Origin: Dyadobacter psychrophilus
GTDB taxonomy: Bacteria > Bacteroidota > Bacteroidia > Cytophagales > Spirosomataceae
Assembly: GCF_900167945.1 (NCBI RefSeq)
Contig: NZ_FUZA01000002.1
Coordinates: 1,302,001 to 1,366,000 of the forward strand
DNA: 64,000 nucleotides
Direction: 5' to 3'
Notes under the pieces: model-generated
Database searches by the model: none
What the model was told of the DNA's origin: nothing
Seen by the model: the letters and a program-made list of their open reading frames with translations, nothing else
Program-made: the position numbers and the translations under genes
Shown: positions 1-9,523 of the stretch, piece by piece
How positions within the stretch are numbered: the first letter of the stretch is position 1
Layout: every line of letters begins with the position of its first letter

Positions 1-1808
1 ATGATCTTGGAGGTGAAGCCCAGGATTTTACCCAGAAATGTTCCTTCAAATACCGTACGGCCAATTCCAATCATGAGCATATCATATTCTCCCGCATTGG
101 CGGTTTCTATGATATCGTGCTCAATGTTTTGGGACGGCTTAAAAAGAGATGCAAATTGTGTTTCCAGCGCAGCAGCTTCTTCGGTTATCGGCCTGAATGT
201 TTCCAGCTGGTATTCTTCGGTATTAACCTGGTTGAGATAGCTGCTTGGAGAAAGGTGTAATGCCGTAATATGATGCGAAGCGAGTTGTTTTTGTATAAAA
301 TGATAAGCCAAACGGAGCATTTTCTTTCCGCCCTGCGGGCTGGCAAATGCAATGAGGATAGAAAATCCCGGATCTTCATTGGTTTCCGCCGCGGCCTCCC
401 ATTTCTTTTCCGGAAAGAAACGGTCGATGAGATCCAGCGCAGGGCCCGTCATACAAGTGGTGGCAAGTGCCATAATGACCATCATTGCAAATATTTCGGG
501 TGAGAGCACACCAATATCGTAACCAATGTTCAGCACGACCAGCTCCATCAGCCCCCGCGTGTTCATTAAGGATCCGATAATAAGGCTGTCACGCCAGGAT
601 TGGTTCACGAAACGTGCCGCAACCGCGCTTCCGATAAACTTTCCGGTTACCGCGGCTGCAATGATCAGGCCCGTAATTTCCCACAGATAAAGATCATTGA
701 GCAACCCGATCTGTGTGCGCAAGCCCGTAAAAACGAAGAAAAGCGGTAAGAGCAGCACCATGGAAACGTCCTCCACTTTTTCAATAAAAATGTTCCGGAA
801 GTTCTGATTGGCAGGCATTATTACCCCGGCCATAAATGCGCCAAACAATGCATGGATGCCAATCACTTCGGTGCAGTACGAAGAGAACATGAGCACCACA
901 AAAAACATGGCAACCACCGGTTTGGTTAATCCTTCACGGTAGGAATAATGGTCTCCGACCCGTTTCAGTACGGGTTTCAGCACTTTGAGCATTAAAAATA
1001 CGTAGGCCCCGGCAAGGATAATGGTATAAATGGAGCTCACAAAGTCCCCTGCTTTCACAATGGCAATAACTGCTGCCAGGATGCACCATGCGGTAATATC
1101 GTCTGTGGCGGCGCAGGTGATCACCATCATGCCCAGCTTTGTGCGCGACAGCCCCCGCTCCTGAACAATCCTGGCGAGAACCGGAAATGCCGTGATACTG
1201 AGCGCTATTCCAATAAAAAGTGCGAATGACAAGAAGCTGATGCCGTCTGGTGCAAACTGCTGATATATATAAAGCGCAAGCCCGACCCCCAGTGCAAAAG
1301 GCAGGATAATGCTGGCGTGACTGATCACAATGGCTTCCTGTGCCTTGGTTTTCAACACTTTAAGATCCAGTTCCATCCCGATTATGAACATGAACAGGAT
1401 CAGTCCGACCTGGCTCAGGAACTGTAAATTGCCCAGCGACTGAGCGGGAAAAAGAAATGTAGAGAATTCGGGAAAATACAATCCGAGCAGCGAGGGGCCG
1501 AGAAAAATTCCGGCAGCAATTTCCCCTATTACGGTCGGCTGACCGATGGATTTACACAACCAGCCAAAAACACGCGCAACCAAAATAATGGTAATGATCT
1601 GTAAGAGCAGCGTGGCGAGCGGGTGGGATAGGTTATGCTGGAAAGTGTCTGTAAACTGGTCCCAGGAAGATGTGGTGGCAACCGGGTCACCGGCCAGTAA
1701 ATCAGCGTTTTCGAGTGATTTGCCCTGCTTGATAAAAAAATAAAGCAAAGCAGAAAAGGCACCAATTGTTATCGTGTAGAAAAGTACATTGCGCAGATTC
1801 TTCATCAT
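1..1808 (-). CDS. Kef-type cation:proton antiporter (CPA2), 3' end cut by window edge
   Basis: An uninterrupted minus-strand frame of about 602 codons runs from ATG at 1808 (a second ATG lies at 1805) to the window edge, so the C-terminus is missing. After one N-terminal membrane segment and a short polar stretch come about 12 hydrophobic segments. They include the CPA2 signature GEIAAGIFLGPSLLG and a helix with ATDDITAWC, which carries the paired acidic residues typical of proton-coupled transporters. After the last helix (motif TRGLMELVVLN) about 170 residues look like a universal-stress-protein-type cytoplasmic domain, as found in many Bacteroidota members. The expected role is exchange of K+ or Na+ for protons at the inner membrane. 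The ion cannot be read from sequence. It lies downstream of, and in the same direction as, the enolase-superfamily gene, but a hairpin at 1856-1885 separates them, so it is probably transcribed separately. Confidence 0.88.
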   Translation of the reverse strand, partial: MMKNLRNVLFYTITIGAFSALLYFFIKQGKSLENADLLAGDPVATTSSWDQFTDTFQHNLSHPLATLLLQIITIILVARVFGWLCKSIGQPTVIGEIAAGIFLGPSLLGLYFPEFSTFLFPAQSLGNLQFLSQVGLILFMFIIGMELDLKVLKTKAQEAIVISHASIILPFALGVGLALYIYQQFAPDGISFLSFALFIGIALSITAFPVLARIVQERGLSRTKLGMMVITCAATDDITAWCILAAVIAIVKAGDFVSSIYTIILAGAYVFLMLKVLKPVLKRVGDHYSYREGLTKPVVAMFFVVLMFSSYCTEVIGIHALFGAFMAGVIMPANQNFRNIFIEKVEDVSMVLLLPLFFVFTGLRTQIGLLNDLYLWEITGLIIAAAVTGKFIGSAVAARFVNQSWRDSLIIGSLMNTRGLMELVVLNIGYDIGVLSPEIFAMMVIMALATTCMTGPALDLIDRFFPEKKWEAAAETNEDPGFSILIAFASPQGGKKMLRLAYHFIQKQLASHHITALHLSPSSYLNQVNTEEYQLETFRPITEEAAALETQFASLFKPSQNIEHDIIETANAGEYDMLMIGIGRTVFEGTFLGKILGFTSKI

Positions 1809-1855
1809 TAGTAATGGGTGTGAAGAGCGCAAAATAGCGAATAAATGCTAAATAA

Positions 1856-1885
1856 GGGTTTCCAATGCGTTAAGATTGGAAACCC
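1856..1885 (-). terminator. Hairpin terminator after the SusCD/enzyme locus
   Basis: Perfect 11-bp inverted repeat (1856-1866 with 1875-1885, 8-nt loop), 12 bp past the stop codon of the enolase-superfamily gene. On the minus strand the right arm is followed by TTATTT, a weak T-tract. It fits an intrinsic terminator closing the locus that starts at 11356. Confidence 0.6.
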
Positions 1886-1897
1886 CGTTTTATGCTT

Positions 1898-3382
1898 TCA
1901 GCTCCATAACCGGTCGTGCGAACGCTTTTCGTTCCAGTCTGGTGTCGGCGCGAAGAAGCTTTTGTCCTTCGGATTGAGGTGTTTTTTTACCTCTTCCTCG
2001 TTTAGTTCGATACCCAGTCCCGGTGCTTCCAGCGGCACAGGTGCGTAACCTTTGTCGATCAGCTTGCGGCCGTCGGTTGTTTTCACCAGGCTTTCCCACC
2101 AGGGCACATCCACGGAATGGTGTTCCAATGCCAGAAAGTTCTGCGTGGCAGCTGCACAATGCACATTTGCCATGAAGCTAACGGGTGTTCCGGCAAAGTG
2201 CATGGCCATAGCGATCCCGTTATCCTCTGCGTAATCGCCAATCCGCTTGGTTTCCAGCAAGCCTCCTGATGATGCAAGGTCGGGGTGCACAATGTCTACG
2301 GCACGTTTGTCGATCAATGCTTTGAAGCCCTCTTTCAGGTAAATGTCCTCGCCGGTCAACGTGGGTGTTTCCAATGCGTCGGAAATCGTTTTCCATTGGT
2401 CTGTATATTCCCAGGGCACCATGTCTTCGAGCCATGCCAGGCGATATTTATCCAATGCTTTACCCAGGCGAATGCCGTTATTTAAGTCAAAATGGCCATA
2501 ATGGTCCGTTGAAAGCGGGATTTCGTAACCTACAACGCTACGGACGTCTTCAACGACTTTTGCCATTTCATCCAAACCTTTTGGTGTGATCTGGATTGCT
2601 GTGAAAGGGTGTTTGGTATTTGCGTAGGAATGGTAATCACCCGCCCATTGGGAAAACCCGCCACCCCAGAACTTGTTATTGACCACGCTGTTCTCATTAT
2701 TCCGCAACATTCCGATGGAAACATCCATTTTCAGCCAGGTATAACCCTGATCCTGCGTCCTGAATTTAATTTTTTCTTTGAATTCATTGATATCATTGGA
2801 CTCAGGCGTATCCGCATAAAGGCGCACCTTATCCCGGTAACGACCGCCCAAAAGCTGCCAGCATGGCACATTATAGGCCTTTCCGCAGAGGTCCCAAAGT
2901 GCCATCTCAACCCCGCAAACGCCACCTGCCTGCCGGCCATGATAGCCAAACTGTTTGATCGATTTGAAAAGCTGTTCCACATTACATGGATTTTGACCCA
3001 GTAAATGGCTTTTCAAAAACAATGCATAACGCTCGTCAGCACCGTCGCGCACTTCGCCCAAACCATAAATTCCCTGGTTCGTATCAATGCGGATAATGGG
3101 CGTGCGGCCTACATTTTGCACAATGCAATAGCGCAGGTCAGTGATTTTTAATTCCGAGGGCTTGGAAGCGCGGTTTACCTTGGAAGTGGCCTGCGCAATG
3201 GTGTCCTCGGTTGACATGGACATGAACCCGCCCAATGCAATTCCGCCTACGGCCGTTTTCCGCAAGAAGTTACGGCGGCTGTCTTTCGTCGCGGGATTAT
3301 TTATTTCAGCAGCGGTTACTACTTTCTCTGCTTGTTCAACTTGTTTGTTAGAAGCAATGATGTCTGTTAAAATGCTTTTCAT
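1898..3382 (-). CDS. Mandelate racemase/muconate lactonizing enzyme family protein, Tat-exported
   Basis: An enolase-superfamily enzyme of about 494 aa. Members abstract a proton next to a carboxylate and are often sugar-acid dehydratases or racemases. Visible are a strand with KMD in the place of the usual KxK base, metal-ligand regions STDHYGHFD, WLEDM and TGEDIY, and a C-terminal MHFAGTP motif holding the candidate catalytic His. Residues 35-41 read SRRNFLR, followed by a hydrophobic stretch with Gly and Ala: a clear twin-arginine signal, so the folded enzyme probably acts in the periplasm. The region before the RR motif is unusually long (about 34 residues). I chose ATG at 3382; an in-frame TTG at 3406 would add 8 residues. 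It follows an RraA-like gene by about 40 bp and is the last gene of the SusCD locus. The substrate is unknown; an aldonate or uronate derivative is inferred. Confidence 0.85.
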   Translation of the reverse strand: MKSILTDIIASNKQVEQAEKVVTAAEINNPATKDSRRNFLRKTAVGGIALGGFMSMSTEDTIAQATSKVNRASKPSELKITDLRYCIVQNVGRTPIIRIDTNQGIYGLGEVRDGADERYALFLKSHLLGQNPCNVEQLFKSIKQFGYHGRQAGGVCGVEMALWDLCGKAYNVPCWQLLGGRYRDKVRLYADTPESNDINEFKEKIKFRTQDQGYTWLKMDVSIGMLRNNENSVVNNKFWGGGFSQWAGDYHSYANTKHPFTAIQITPKGLDEMAKVVEDVRSVVGYEIPLSTDHYGHFDLNNGIRLGKALDKYRLAWLEDMVPWEYTDQWKTISDALETPTLTGEDIYLKEGFKALIDKRAVDIVHPDLASSGGLLETKRIGDYAEDNGIAMAMHFAGTPVSFMANVHCAAATQNFLALEHHSVDVPWWESLVKTTDGRKLIDKGYAPVPLEAPGLGIELNEEEVKKHLNPKDKSFFAPTPDWNEKRSHDRLWS

Positions 3383-3420
3383 TAGCGTAAGTTTTGAGGT
3401 TAGCAAATTGGCCCCTGGCC

Positions 3421-4353
3421 TTAGTAATTTCTTTGTTTTAAATAATCGTCCAGTTCTTTTTTCGTCATAGGAAGTTTGCCGGGATAGTTGTTAACCCAAT
3501 TCAAAAAGTCCTTCTGAATCACGTCAGACCATTTTGTATCGATTTCTCCGGGCGTGTATTTTCCCTCTTTGAGCCGTAAATGGCCAAACTCATCACGCAA
3601 TGCAGTTACCTCCGAGGTTAGCACAAGCTCTTCTACCAGATGAGCAGGAATGAAGATCGTCCCATATTTTTTAGCCAAAACCACATCACCGGGAAGCACA
3701 ATAGCACGGCCGATGCGAATGGGTGTATTAATGTTAGTAAGCATCATTTGCTGGATGTATGAAGGGTCCTGCCCTTTGATCCATGCATTGAAACCCTTGA
3801 TCTCGCTCAGTCCTTCAACGTCACGCACAGAACCGTAGAAAATTACGCCCCGCTTTGATTTAGCAAAAATGGAGTTTCCCAAATTGTCACCGATCAATGT
3901 TCCATCGGCAATTTTTCCGTAGCCGTCGGCCACGTAAACGTCGCCGTCTTTGAGTACATCAATAGGCCACGAATTGGTGCCTCCTGTTTGTACCCGGCCT
4001 TCTTTTTTGCCGGTTTCTTTTACCAATGCCTCCAAATCCGGGCGGGCGGGAACATACTGAGCCGTTACTACACGCCCTGTCATGGCGCTGTCAGGATAGA
4101 TCAGCTGCCATTCACCTTCGAATTGATTATGATAGCCTTTATTTCTCAAAACACCCCAGGCTTCTTCCATGGAAATGTTTTTCAATCTCGCCAGGATTGC
4201 ATCTGACACTTTTGGACGACCGTCCGCAGAGCGCTCACCCTTCCATGCCGAGGTGTAGGCCTTGATCTGGTCCGGTGTGGGTGAGATAGATTGCGCCTGT
4301 GAAGCCAATGTCAGGAGGAGAAGGGCCCCCGTAAACAGATTTTGTTTAAGCAT
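3421..4353 (-). CDS. RraA-family (HMG/CHA aldolase-like) exported protein
   Basis: 310 aa with an N-terminal signal peptide (hydrophobic core LFTGALLLLTLAS, cleavage near SQAQS). The C-terminal two thirds match the RraA/4-hydroxy-4-methyl-2-oxoglutarate aldolase fold: GDNLGNSIFAKSKRGVIFYG leading into SVRDVEGL (the R-D pair of the family), then GDVVLAKKYGTIFIPAHLVEE. Catalytic members are metal-dependent aldolases or decarboxylases of oxo-acids; RraA itself inhibits RNase E. An exported form cannot regulate RNase E, so an enzymatic role is inferred. About 85 N-terminal residues after the signal form an extra helical region. It sits between SusD and the Tat-exported enolase-superfamily enzyme, which suggests dehydration followed by retro-aldol or decarboxylation of an imported carbon acid. 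Confidence 0.82.
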   Translation of the reverse strand: MLKQNLFTGALLLLTLASQAQSISPTPDQIKAYTSAWKGERSADGRPKVSDAILARLKNISMEEAWGVLRNKGYHNQFEGEWQLIYPDSAMTGRVVTAQYVPARPDLEALVKETGKKEGRVQTGGTNSWPIDVLKDGDVYVADGYGKIADGTLIGDNLGNSIFAKSKRGVIFYGSVRDVEGLSEIKGFNAWIKGQDPSYIQQMMLTNINTPIRIGRAIVLPGDVVLAKKYGTIFIPAHLVEELVLTSEVTALRDEFGHLRLKEGKYTPGEIDTKWSDVIQKDFLNWVNNYPGKLPMTKKELDDYLKQRNY

Positions 4354-4397
4354 AAGTAATTAAGGGTTGGTTGTAACTAAAAATATTATCATTGGTT

Positions 4398-5930
4398 TTA
4401 TTTATCCCAAAAAACAGGCGTTCCCAGCTCATCAGGGCCCATTCGGGCCACTGCCGCATTGTAATTGGCCTCATTAACAGACCTTTCGCGGACCGGATAT
4501 ACAAGCCTGCGAATGAATGTCTTTACGGAAGGATCTTTACCCGGATAGTTGTTGACAGGCAATGTTGGAAAGCCGCTTCTCCGGAAATTGGCCCAGGCTT
4601 CGGAGCCATTCAGAAATGACGAGATCCAGTATTGGGTGTTGATCTGTTCCAAAGCTTTTGCAGGCGTAAATGGTTGCGCAGCAATGTAAGCATCCTGATT
4701 TGCCGTGCTTATTGTGGCTGCAACGTCATAAGTCGCCAGCTGTGCCATGTGTGCTTTTACGCCCGCTTCGTAAAGCTCTTTCACATTGCCTGTTGCCCAC
4801 CCGCGCTGAACGGCTTCGGCTTGTAAAAGCAATGTTTGTGAGTAGGTTATAAAGAACTCGGGTGCATCAATTTTGCCCAGGGTTTTGCGGTTAATCTGCG
4901 AATATTTAAATGCTGAGCCAATTTTGCCGGGAAAACCAGGTGCATTGGCAATTGTAGATTCATTGTAACCATAAGGCATTCCTTCCTGGTTGGCGGGCGC
5001 TGTATCTTCCGCACCGGCTGTCGCAATCGGGTTGCCTGGCGTTTCGTACTTGACAGAAATCACCCTTAAACGTGGGTCATTGGTGGTTTTGAGATGGTCT
5101 ACGAATGCTTTGCCCAGATACACATTACCCCGTTCGGTTCCCTGGAAATAATTCGCCAGCGGATGATTGAATGTGCTGTTAAATGCAATGAAGGCATTAT
5201 CTGCATTGGAACTGATTAAGCCGCCGTTGGCCGGGTCCATTGCTTTGGCAACAATGCTTTTTGCCCTGGCGGCATCCAGCTTGGTATAACGCATCCCGGC
5301 ACGCAGCAGCAATGAATTGCCAAGCTTTTTCCATTGCGCAATGTTTCCTTTGTAAAAAAGATCGCCCGATTCCAGCGCCTTCGATGCGTCCAACCCTTTT
5401 GTTCCTTCTTCGAGTTCCCTCAATAGGTCATCATATATCAGTTTTTGATCATCATATTTTGGCAGGTTAATGCCTTCCAAAAATGCTTTCCCCGCTTCAA
5501 AATAAGGCACATCGCCGTAGGTGTCCACCAGCACCATGAATACGTAAGCTTTCCAGATACGAGACATATTATAAAGATTGCTCCTTGCGGGATTATCCTT
5601 CGTTTGCGCAATAACCGTCGTCAGCAAGTTCACAGGGCCATTTTGCAGATACAATGAGTTAAAATTGGCATTGGAATTGGGATCGGAAACCGCATTGTGA
5701 TTGCCGCCTTCGAGCACACCGGTGTAAGGCGTGTTGATCTGTTGCACGATCTGCAACTGGTAATTCTGTGTTGCTATTGCCGAGCCGAACTGGGCATTGG
5801 AAAACAAATAAGCGGGGTCAACGCTTGTGGCCTGGACGGGATTTTTGTTGACATCTTCAAAGCCCTTGTCACAGGAGCTTGCGCAGGTGAGGATGGCGAT
5901 GACGGTTATATATGTTAGTGTTTTTTTCAT
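4398..5930 (-). CDS. SusD/RagB-family nutrient-binding lipoprotein
   Basis: About 510 aa. The N-terminus ends in a lipobox LTCASSCDKGF, so the mature protein starts at a lipidated Cys and is expected on the outer-membrane surface. The family-typical opening DVNKNPVQA, the alpha-helical TPR-like body and the C-terminal ending with GxPVFWDK-type residues fit the SusD-like_2 group. The role is to bind the ligand over the SusC barrel encoded just upstream (34 bp gap) and close as its lid. I used ATG at 5930; an in-frame TTG at 5939 adds three residues and is less likely. Ligand specificity cannot be read from sequence. The downstream enzymes suggest a carboxylated sugar or a related small acid. 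Confidence 0.93.
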   Translation of the reverse strand: MKKTLTYITVIAILTCASSCDKGFEDVNKNPVQATSVDPAYLFSNAQFGSAIATQNYQLQIVQQINTPYTGVLEGGNHNAVSDPNSNANFNSLYLQNGPVNLLTTVIAQTKDNPARSNLYNMSRIWKAYVFMVLVDTYGDVPYFEAGKAFLEGINLPKYDDQKLIYDDLLRELEEGTKGLDASKALESGDLFYKGNIAQWKKLGNSLLLRAGMRYTKLDAARAKSIVAKAMDPANGGLISSNADNAFIAFNSTFNHPLANYFQGTERGNVYLGKAFVDHLKTTNDPRLRVISVKYETPGNPIATAGAEDTAPANQEGMPYGYNESTIANAPGFPGKIGSAFKYSQINRKTLGKIDAPEFFITYSQTLLLQAEAVQRGWATGNVKELYEAGVKAHMAQLATYDVAATISTANQDAYIAAQPFTPAKALEQINTQYWISSFLNGSEAWANFRRSGFPTLPVNNYPGKDPSVKTFIRRLVYPVRERSVNEANYNAAVARMGPDELGTPVFWDK

Positions 5931-5964
5931 TTGAGTCAATGATTGAATGGTTACCTTTTTTCAC

Positions 5965-8900
5965 TTACAATTTGATATTCAGGTTGAGGCCGTAGCTTCT
6001 TGTGGTTGGAAGTGTGTGGGTTTCGATGCCTTGCAAATTATCGGAAGCGGACACCTGTGCTTCGGGGTCGAGGTTATCAATGTATTTTTTAAGTAAAAAC
6101 ACATTGTTGCACATGGCTGAAATGCTCAGACCCTTGATAAAGGTTTTTTCTTTCAAAAAGCGCGAAAGATCGTAGCCGAGCGATATCGTTCTCCATCTTA
6201 CGAATGCGCCGTTGTAAACAAATGGCGCAGCAATGTTGGTGCTGCGGTAAGCAGTGTAAAATTGTTGTGCTTCAACACGTTGCGCATTCGGGGCGCCCTC
6301 AGGGGTTACCCCTTCCAGTAAAACACCTCCCTCACGTCCCACCAGCGAAGGTTTCGAAAGTCCCTCGCGCAGGAAGTTCAGATTGGAATTGGAAAGGATC
6401 TTGTTACCTGCTTTGAAATCGATCTGCGTTCCGATTCTGATGCCTTTTATATTGATCGTGTTCACCCATGCGCCAACCCAGGTCGGGATTGCACTGCCAA
6501 ACGTTGTGAGGTTTCCTTGCTGTGGTAATCCGCCTGATGTTACAATGCGACCCTGCGCATCGCGTTTGAAGTCAAAACCGCGTAAAGAGGCGAGGGGCTT
6601 GCCTACTTCATGGGATACGATCCCAAAGAATTCACCTGTTCCTACATCAAATCTTTGTTGTCCTGCGGCCAGTTCAAGCACTTTGCTAATGTTATAGCTG
6701 CCATTGAAGCTCGTTTCCCAGGTCACGCCTTCTGTTCTCACAGGTACGAAAGTTAAGAGGAATTCAACGCCCTGATTTCTCAATTTGCCCACATTAACTT
6801 TGGTCTGACTGAAACCCGATGTATTGGAAATATCCACATTCAGGATTTCATCCACTGTATTTTTGCGATAGAACGAGACATCCAGATTCAGGCGGCTGTC
6901 AAATGTTTTCATTTCGAGACCGACCTCCGTTTCTTTCACTTTCAACGGCCTCAGATTTGCATTGGGCGCAATGGTAGAAGGCAGGTTTCCCAGGGCAGTC
7001 CCGTTGAACGGGTTTGCATTGATCCCATAATATAAATTGTTGGAATAAGGGTCTGTATCGCCTCCAACTTCCGCATAGGCAGCTCTTAACTTGCCGTAAT
7101 TGAGCCAGTTAGGCGCATTGGCGAATGCCTGGCTAAACACAAAGCTGGCACTTACTGATGGATATAAGTAACTGTTTGAAGCCGGGTTCAATGTTGAAAA
7201 CCAATCATTGCGTCCTGTCACATTCACGAATAAGAAACCTTTGTACGAAAATTCAGCAGCTCCATAAACCGAGTTAACCTTCTTTTTGCTGTAACCGTAA
7301 TTTGGGTTTTTAACCTGACCATTGGCAATCGTGTAAAGATCACGCACGTAGAAATTGGTCACCGCCGTAGACACATTGTCGCTAATCTGCTGCATCTGGT
7401 TTCCTCCCAAAGTGATATCGATTCCGAAATCTCCGAACGTCCGGTTCGCACCGATCAGCACGTCCAGGTTGCGCTCCCGAAAAGTGGCCACATCCTGATA
7501 GTAATAACCATTGAAGCCAGTAGCAACCGCGCCGATGGACCTCGTTCCGGTGGGACGGTTGTAATTATACGGCCTTGTGTAATAGTCCTGGCCAATGCGG
7601 CCTTGCACAAAAAGCCAGTCCGTAAAATCATAACGAACCGACGTGTTTCCAAAAATCCGGTCGCGGCGCACATTCTCAAAGCGGTCATAAGCCACCCAAT
7701 AAGGATTGTTGCGATTGGTAAAACGCGCCAGCGGCATTTCATTGCCGTTTGCGTCTTTGCGGTTTTTCAGCCATTCTGTGTCAATGCTCGTTGCCAGTGT
7801 ATAAATGGTGGTATTGGCATTCATATCCTGGATCCCGATCTGGGGCGGATTCTTGTTATACTCGTTGGAGTAATTCGCATTTACCTGCGCAGAAAGCTTG
7901 TTTGAGAACTTATAATTCAAACCCAGGTTAAAGATTTTTTTGTGGTAATCGGAATTCGGCATGATCGCATTCGCGTCCGTATTAGCGAACGACAATCTGA
8001 AATTCCCTTTCTCGTTTCCGCCTGAAAGCGCCACTGAATTGGTAAAACTGGTCCCGGTCCGGTAGAAGTTTTTGATACGGTCTTTATTTGCTGAATAGGG
8101 CTTCGAAGTTCCGTCAAACTGAGGGGTAGGAGCGCCGTCCATGCGCTCGCCAAATGCAAAAACACCGGAACTTTGTGCCTCCCCGGTCGTGGTAGGACGT
8201 TTTCCGAATTCACCTTGGCCATATTCGTATTGGAAATCGGTATAGTCGAGGGCCTCCTGTGCCTGGAAATTAGAGTTGATCTCAACACCGATACCGGTGG
8301 TCTTGCTTCCACTTTTGGTGGTAATGATGATCGCTCCGTCTTTGGCGCGAAACCCGTAAAGGGCTGCTGCTGCTGCGCCTTTGAGAACGGTCATGGATTC
8401 AATGTCGTCCTGGTTAATGCTCTGCAAACCGTCCCCGGCATCGGATGAGCCGCCTGTCGGGTTACCCGTTCCGTTACCGTTTGAGCCACCTGCGGAAACA
8501 CTGCTATTATTAATAGGAATGCCGTTCACAATGATCAGCGGTGAATTATTTCCACCAAAAGAAGACTGCCCGCGTATACGGATCTTAGTCGATCCGCCCG
8601 GTCCGCTCGCTGGCGGTGTAACATTTAAACCAGCCACTTTTCCTTGCAAGCTGTTTCCCAGGTTCGTGGTGCGGTTTGTCGTAATTTCCTCAGTATTAAT
8701 GGTTGCGGTTGAATAGCCAAGCTTTTTTGCATCCCTTTTAATACCCAGCGCAGTTACCACAACCATTTCCAGGTTGCGTTCGTCCGGTTTCATCGACAGG
8801 TCGTAAGTGCTTTGGCTTCCAATCGTTACTTCCTCAGGCGCATAGCCCACATAGGAGAATATCAAAACGCCGCCTGCATCCGGAACGCTTAGTTGGTAGG

Positions 8901-9423
8901 TTCCTTCGCTATTTGTTGCCGTTCCTGCTTTCGTTCCCTTCACGACGATGCTCACTCCCGGGAGCGGCTGACCCTTTTCATCGGAGACTTTTCCGGTAAT
9001 AGTCCTGTCAACAGCCGGAGGATTGTTGGTAAGGATTGGGACCGCGCTGCCAGGTTCCGCATTGCCTTTGACTAGCACAACTTGCTTACCTTCAATTTTA
9101 TAAGCAATGTTAATAGGCCTGAAAAGCTGGTCCAGTACATCAACCAGCGGCTTTTCAACAGCGTTGATCGAAACCTTTTGCTGTGAGCGGAGCAGCGACG
9201 AACTGTAAGTAAAACGGATCTGCGTAAGCTTATTCAGCTTGTTGAGCACCGTTTTGATTTCCTGGTTATTCACCTGAATGGTCACCTTCTGATTCAACAT
9301 ATCCTGGGCGTCAACGACAGCCGCTGCGGAAATAGTCGCGAAGATAAAGGCAATTAATAATTGGTAAAGTGATATCCGCATAGCACTACAAAGTAGCCTG
9401 GACAAGAGTCGGTGTTTTTTCAT
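5965..9423 (-). CDS. SusC/RagA TonB-dependent receptor with N-terminal STN signalling domain
   Basis: 1152 aa. In order: signal peptide (about 1-39, ending ...VVDAQ), STN domain (about 40-120, typical of receptors that talk to FecR), carboxypeptidase-regulatory-like beta-sandwich (about 140-220, begins ITGKVSDEKG), the SusC hallmark VVTALGIKRDAKKLGYS, plug (to about 375, ends ALYGFRAKDGAIIITTKSG) and a long beta-barrel ending in an aromatic/hydrophobic strand LNLNIKL. It imports its ligand across the outer membrane using TonB energy, together with the SusD encoded downstream. The STN domain and the adjacent FecR/sigma pair indicate trans-envelope signalling that induces the locus. The plug carries a Gly/Ser/Asn-rich low-complexity insert around residues 310-335. 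The start is ATG at 9423. Confidence 0.95.
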   Translation of the reverse strand: MKKHRLLSRLLCSAMRISLYQLLIAFIFATISAAAVVDAQDMLNQKVTIQVNNQEIKTVLNKLNKLTQIRFTYSSSLLRSQQKVSINAVEKPLVDVLDQLFRPINIAYKIEGKQVVLVKGNAEPGSAVPILTNNPPAVDRTITGKVSDEKGQPLPGVSIVVKGTKAGTATNSEGTYQLSVPDAGGVLIFSYVGYAPEEVTIGSQSTYDLSMKPDERNLEMVVVTALGIKRDAKKLGYSTATINTEEITTNRTTNLGNSLQGKVAGLNVTPPASGPGGSTKIRIRGQSSFGGNNSPLIIVNGIPINNSSVSAGGSNGNGTGNPTGGSSDAGDGLQSINQDDIESMTVLKGAAAAALYGFRAKDGAIIITTKSGSKTTGIGVEINSNFQAQEALDYTDFQYEYGQGEFGKRPTTTGEAQSSGVFAFGERMDGAPTPQFDGTSKPYSANKDRIKNFYRTGTSFTNSVALSGGNEKGNFRLSFANTDANAIMPNSDYHKKIFNLGLNYKFSNKLSAQVNANYSNEYNKNPPQIGIQDMNANTTIYTLATSIDTEWLKNRKDANGNEMPLARFTNRNNPYWVAYDRFENVRRDRIFGNTSVRYDFTDWLFVQGRIGQDYYTRPYNYNRPTGTRSIGAVATGFNGYYYQDVATFRERNLDVLIGANRTFGDFGIDITLGGNQMQQISDNVSTAVTNFYVRDLYTIANGQVKNPNYGYSKKKVNSVYGAAEFSYKGFLFVNVTGRNDWFSTLNPASNSYLYPSVSASFVFSQAFANAPNWLNYGKLRAAYAEVGGDTDPYSNNLYYGINANPFNGTALGNLPSTIAPNANLRPLKVKETEVGLEMKTFDSRLNLDVSFYRKNTVDEILNVDISNTSGFSQTKVNVGKLRNQGVEFLLTFVPVRTEGVTWETSFNGSYNISKVLELAAGQQRFDVGTGEFFGIVSHEVGKPLASLRGFDFKRDAQGRIVTSGGLPQQGNLTTFGSAIPTWVGAWVNTINIKGIRIGTQIDFKAGNKILSNSNLNFLREGLSKPSLVGREGGVLLEGVTPEGAPNAQRVEAQQFYTAYRSTNIAAPFVYNGAFVRWRTISLGYDLSRFLKEKTFIKGLSISAMCNNVFLLKKYIDNLDPEAQVSASDNLQGIETHTLPTTRSYGLNLNIKL

Positions 9424-9523
9424 ACGTTTATTTGTTTGTTCAGTACTTGAAAGATTAGGACAAAAAATTCACAGATTTTACATGATCCATAAGCAGAAGA
9501 GGATTAAAATCAAGCATTTAGAA

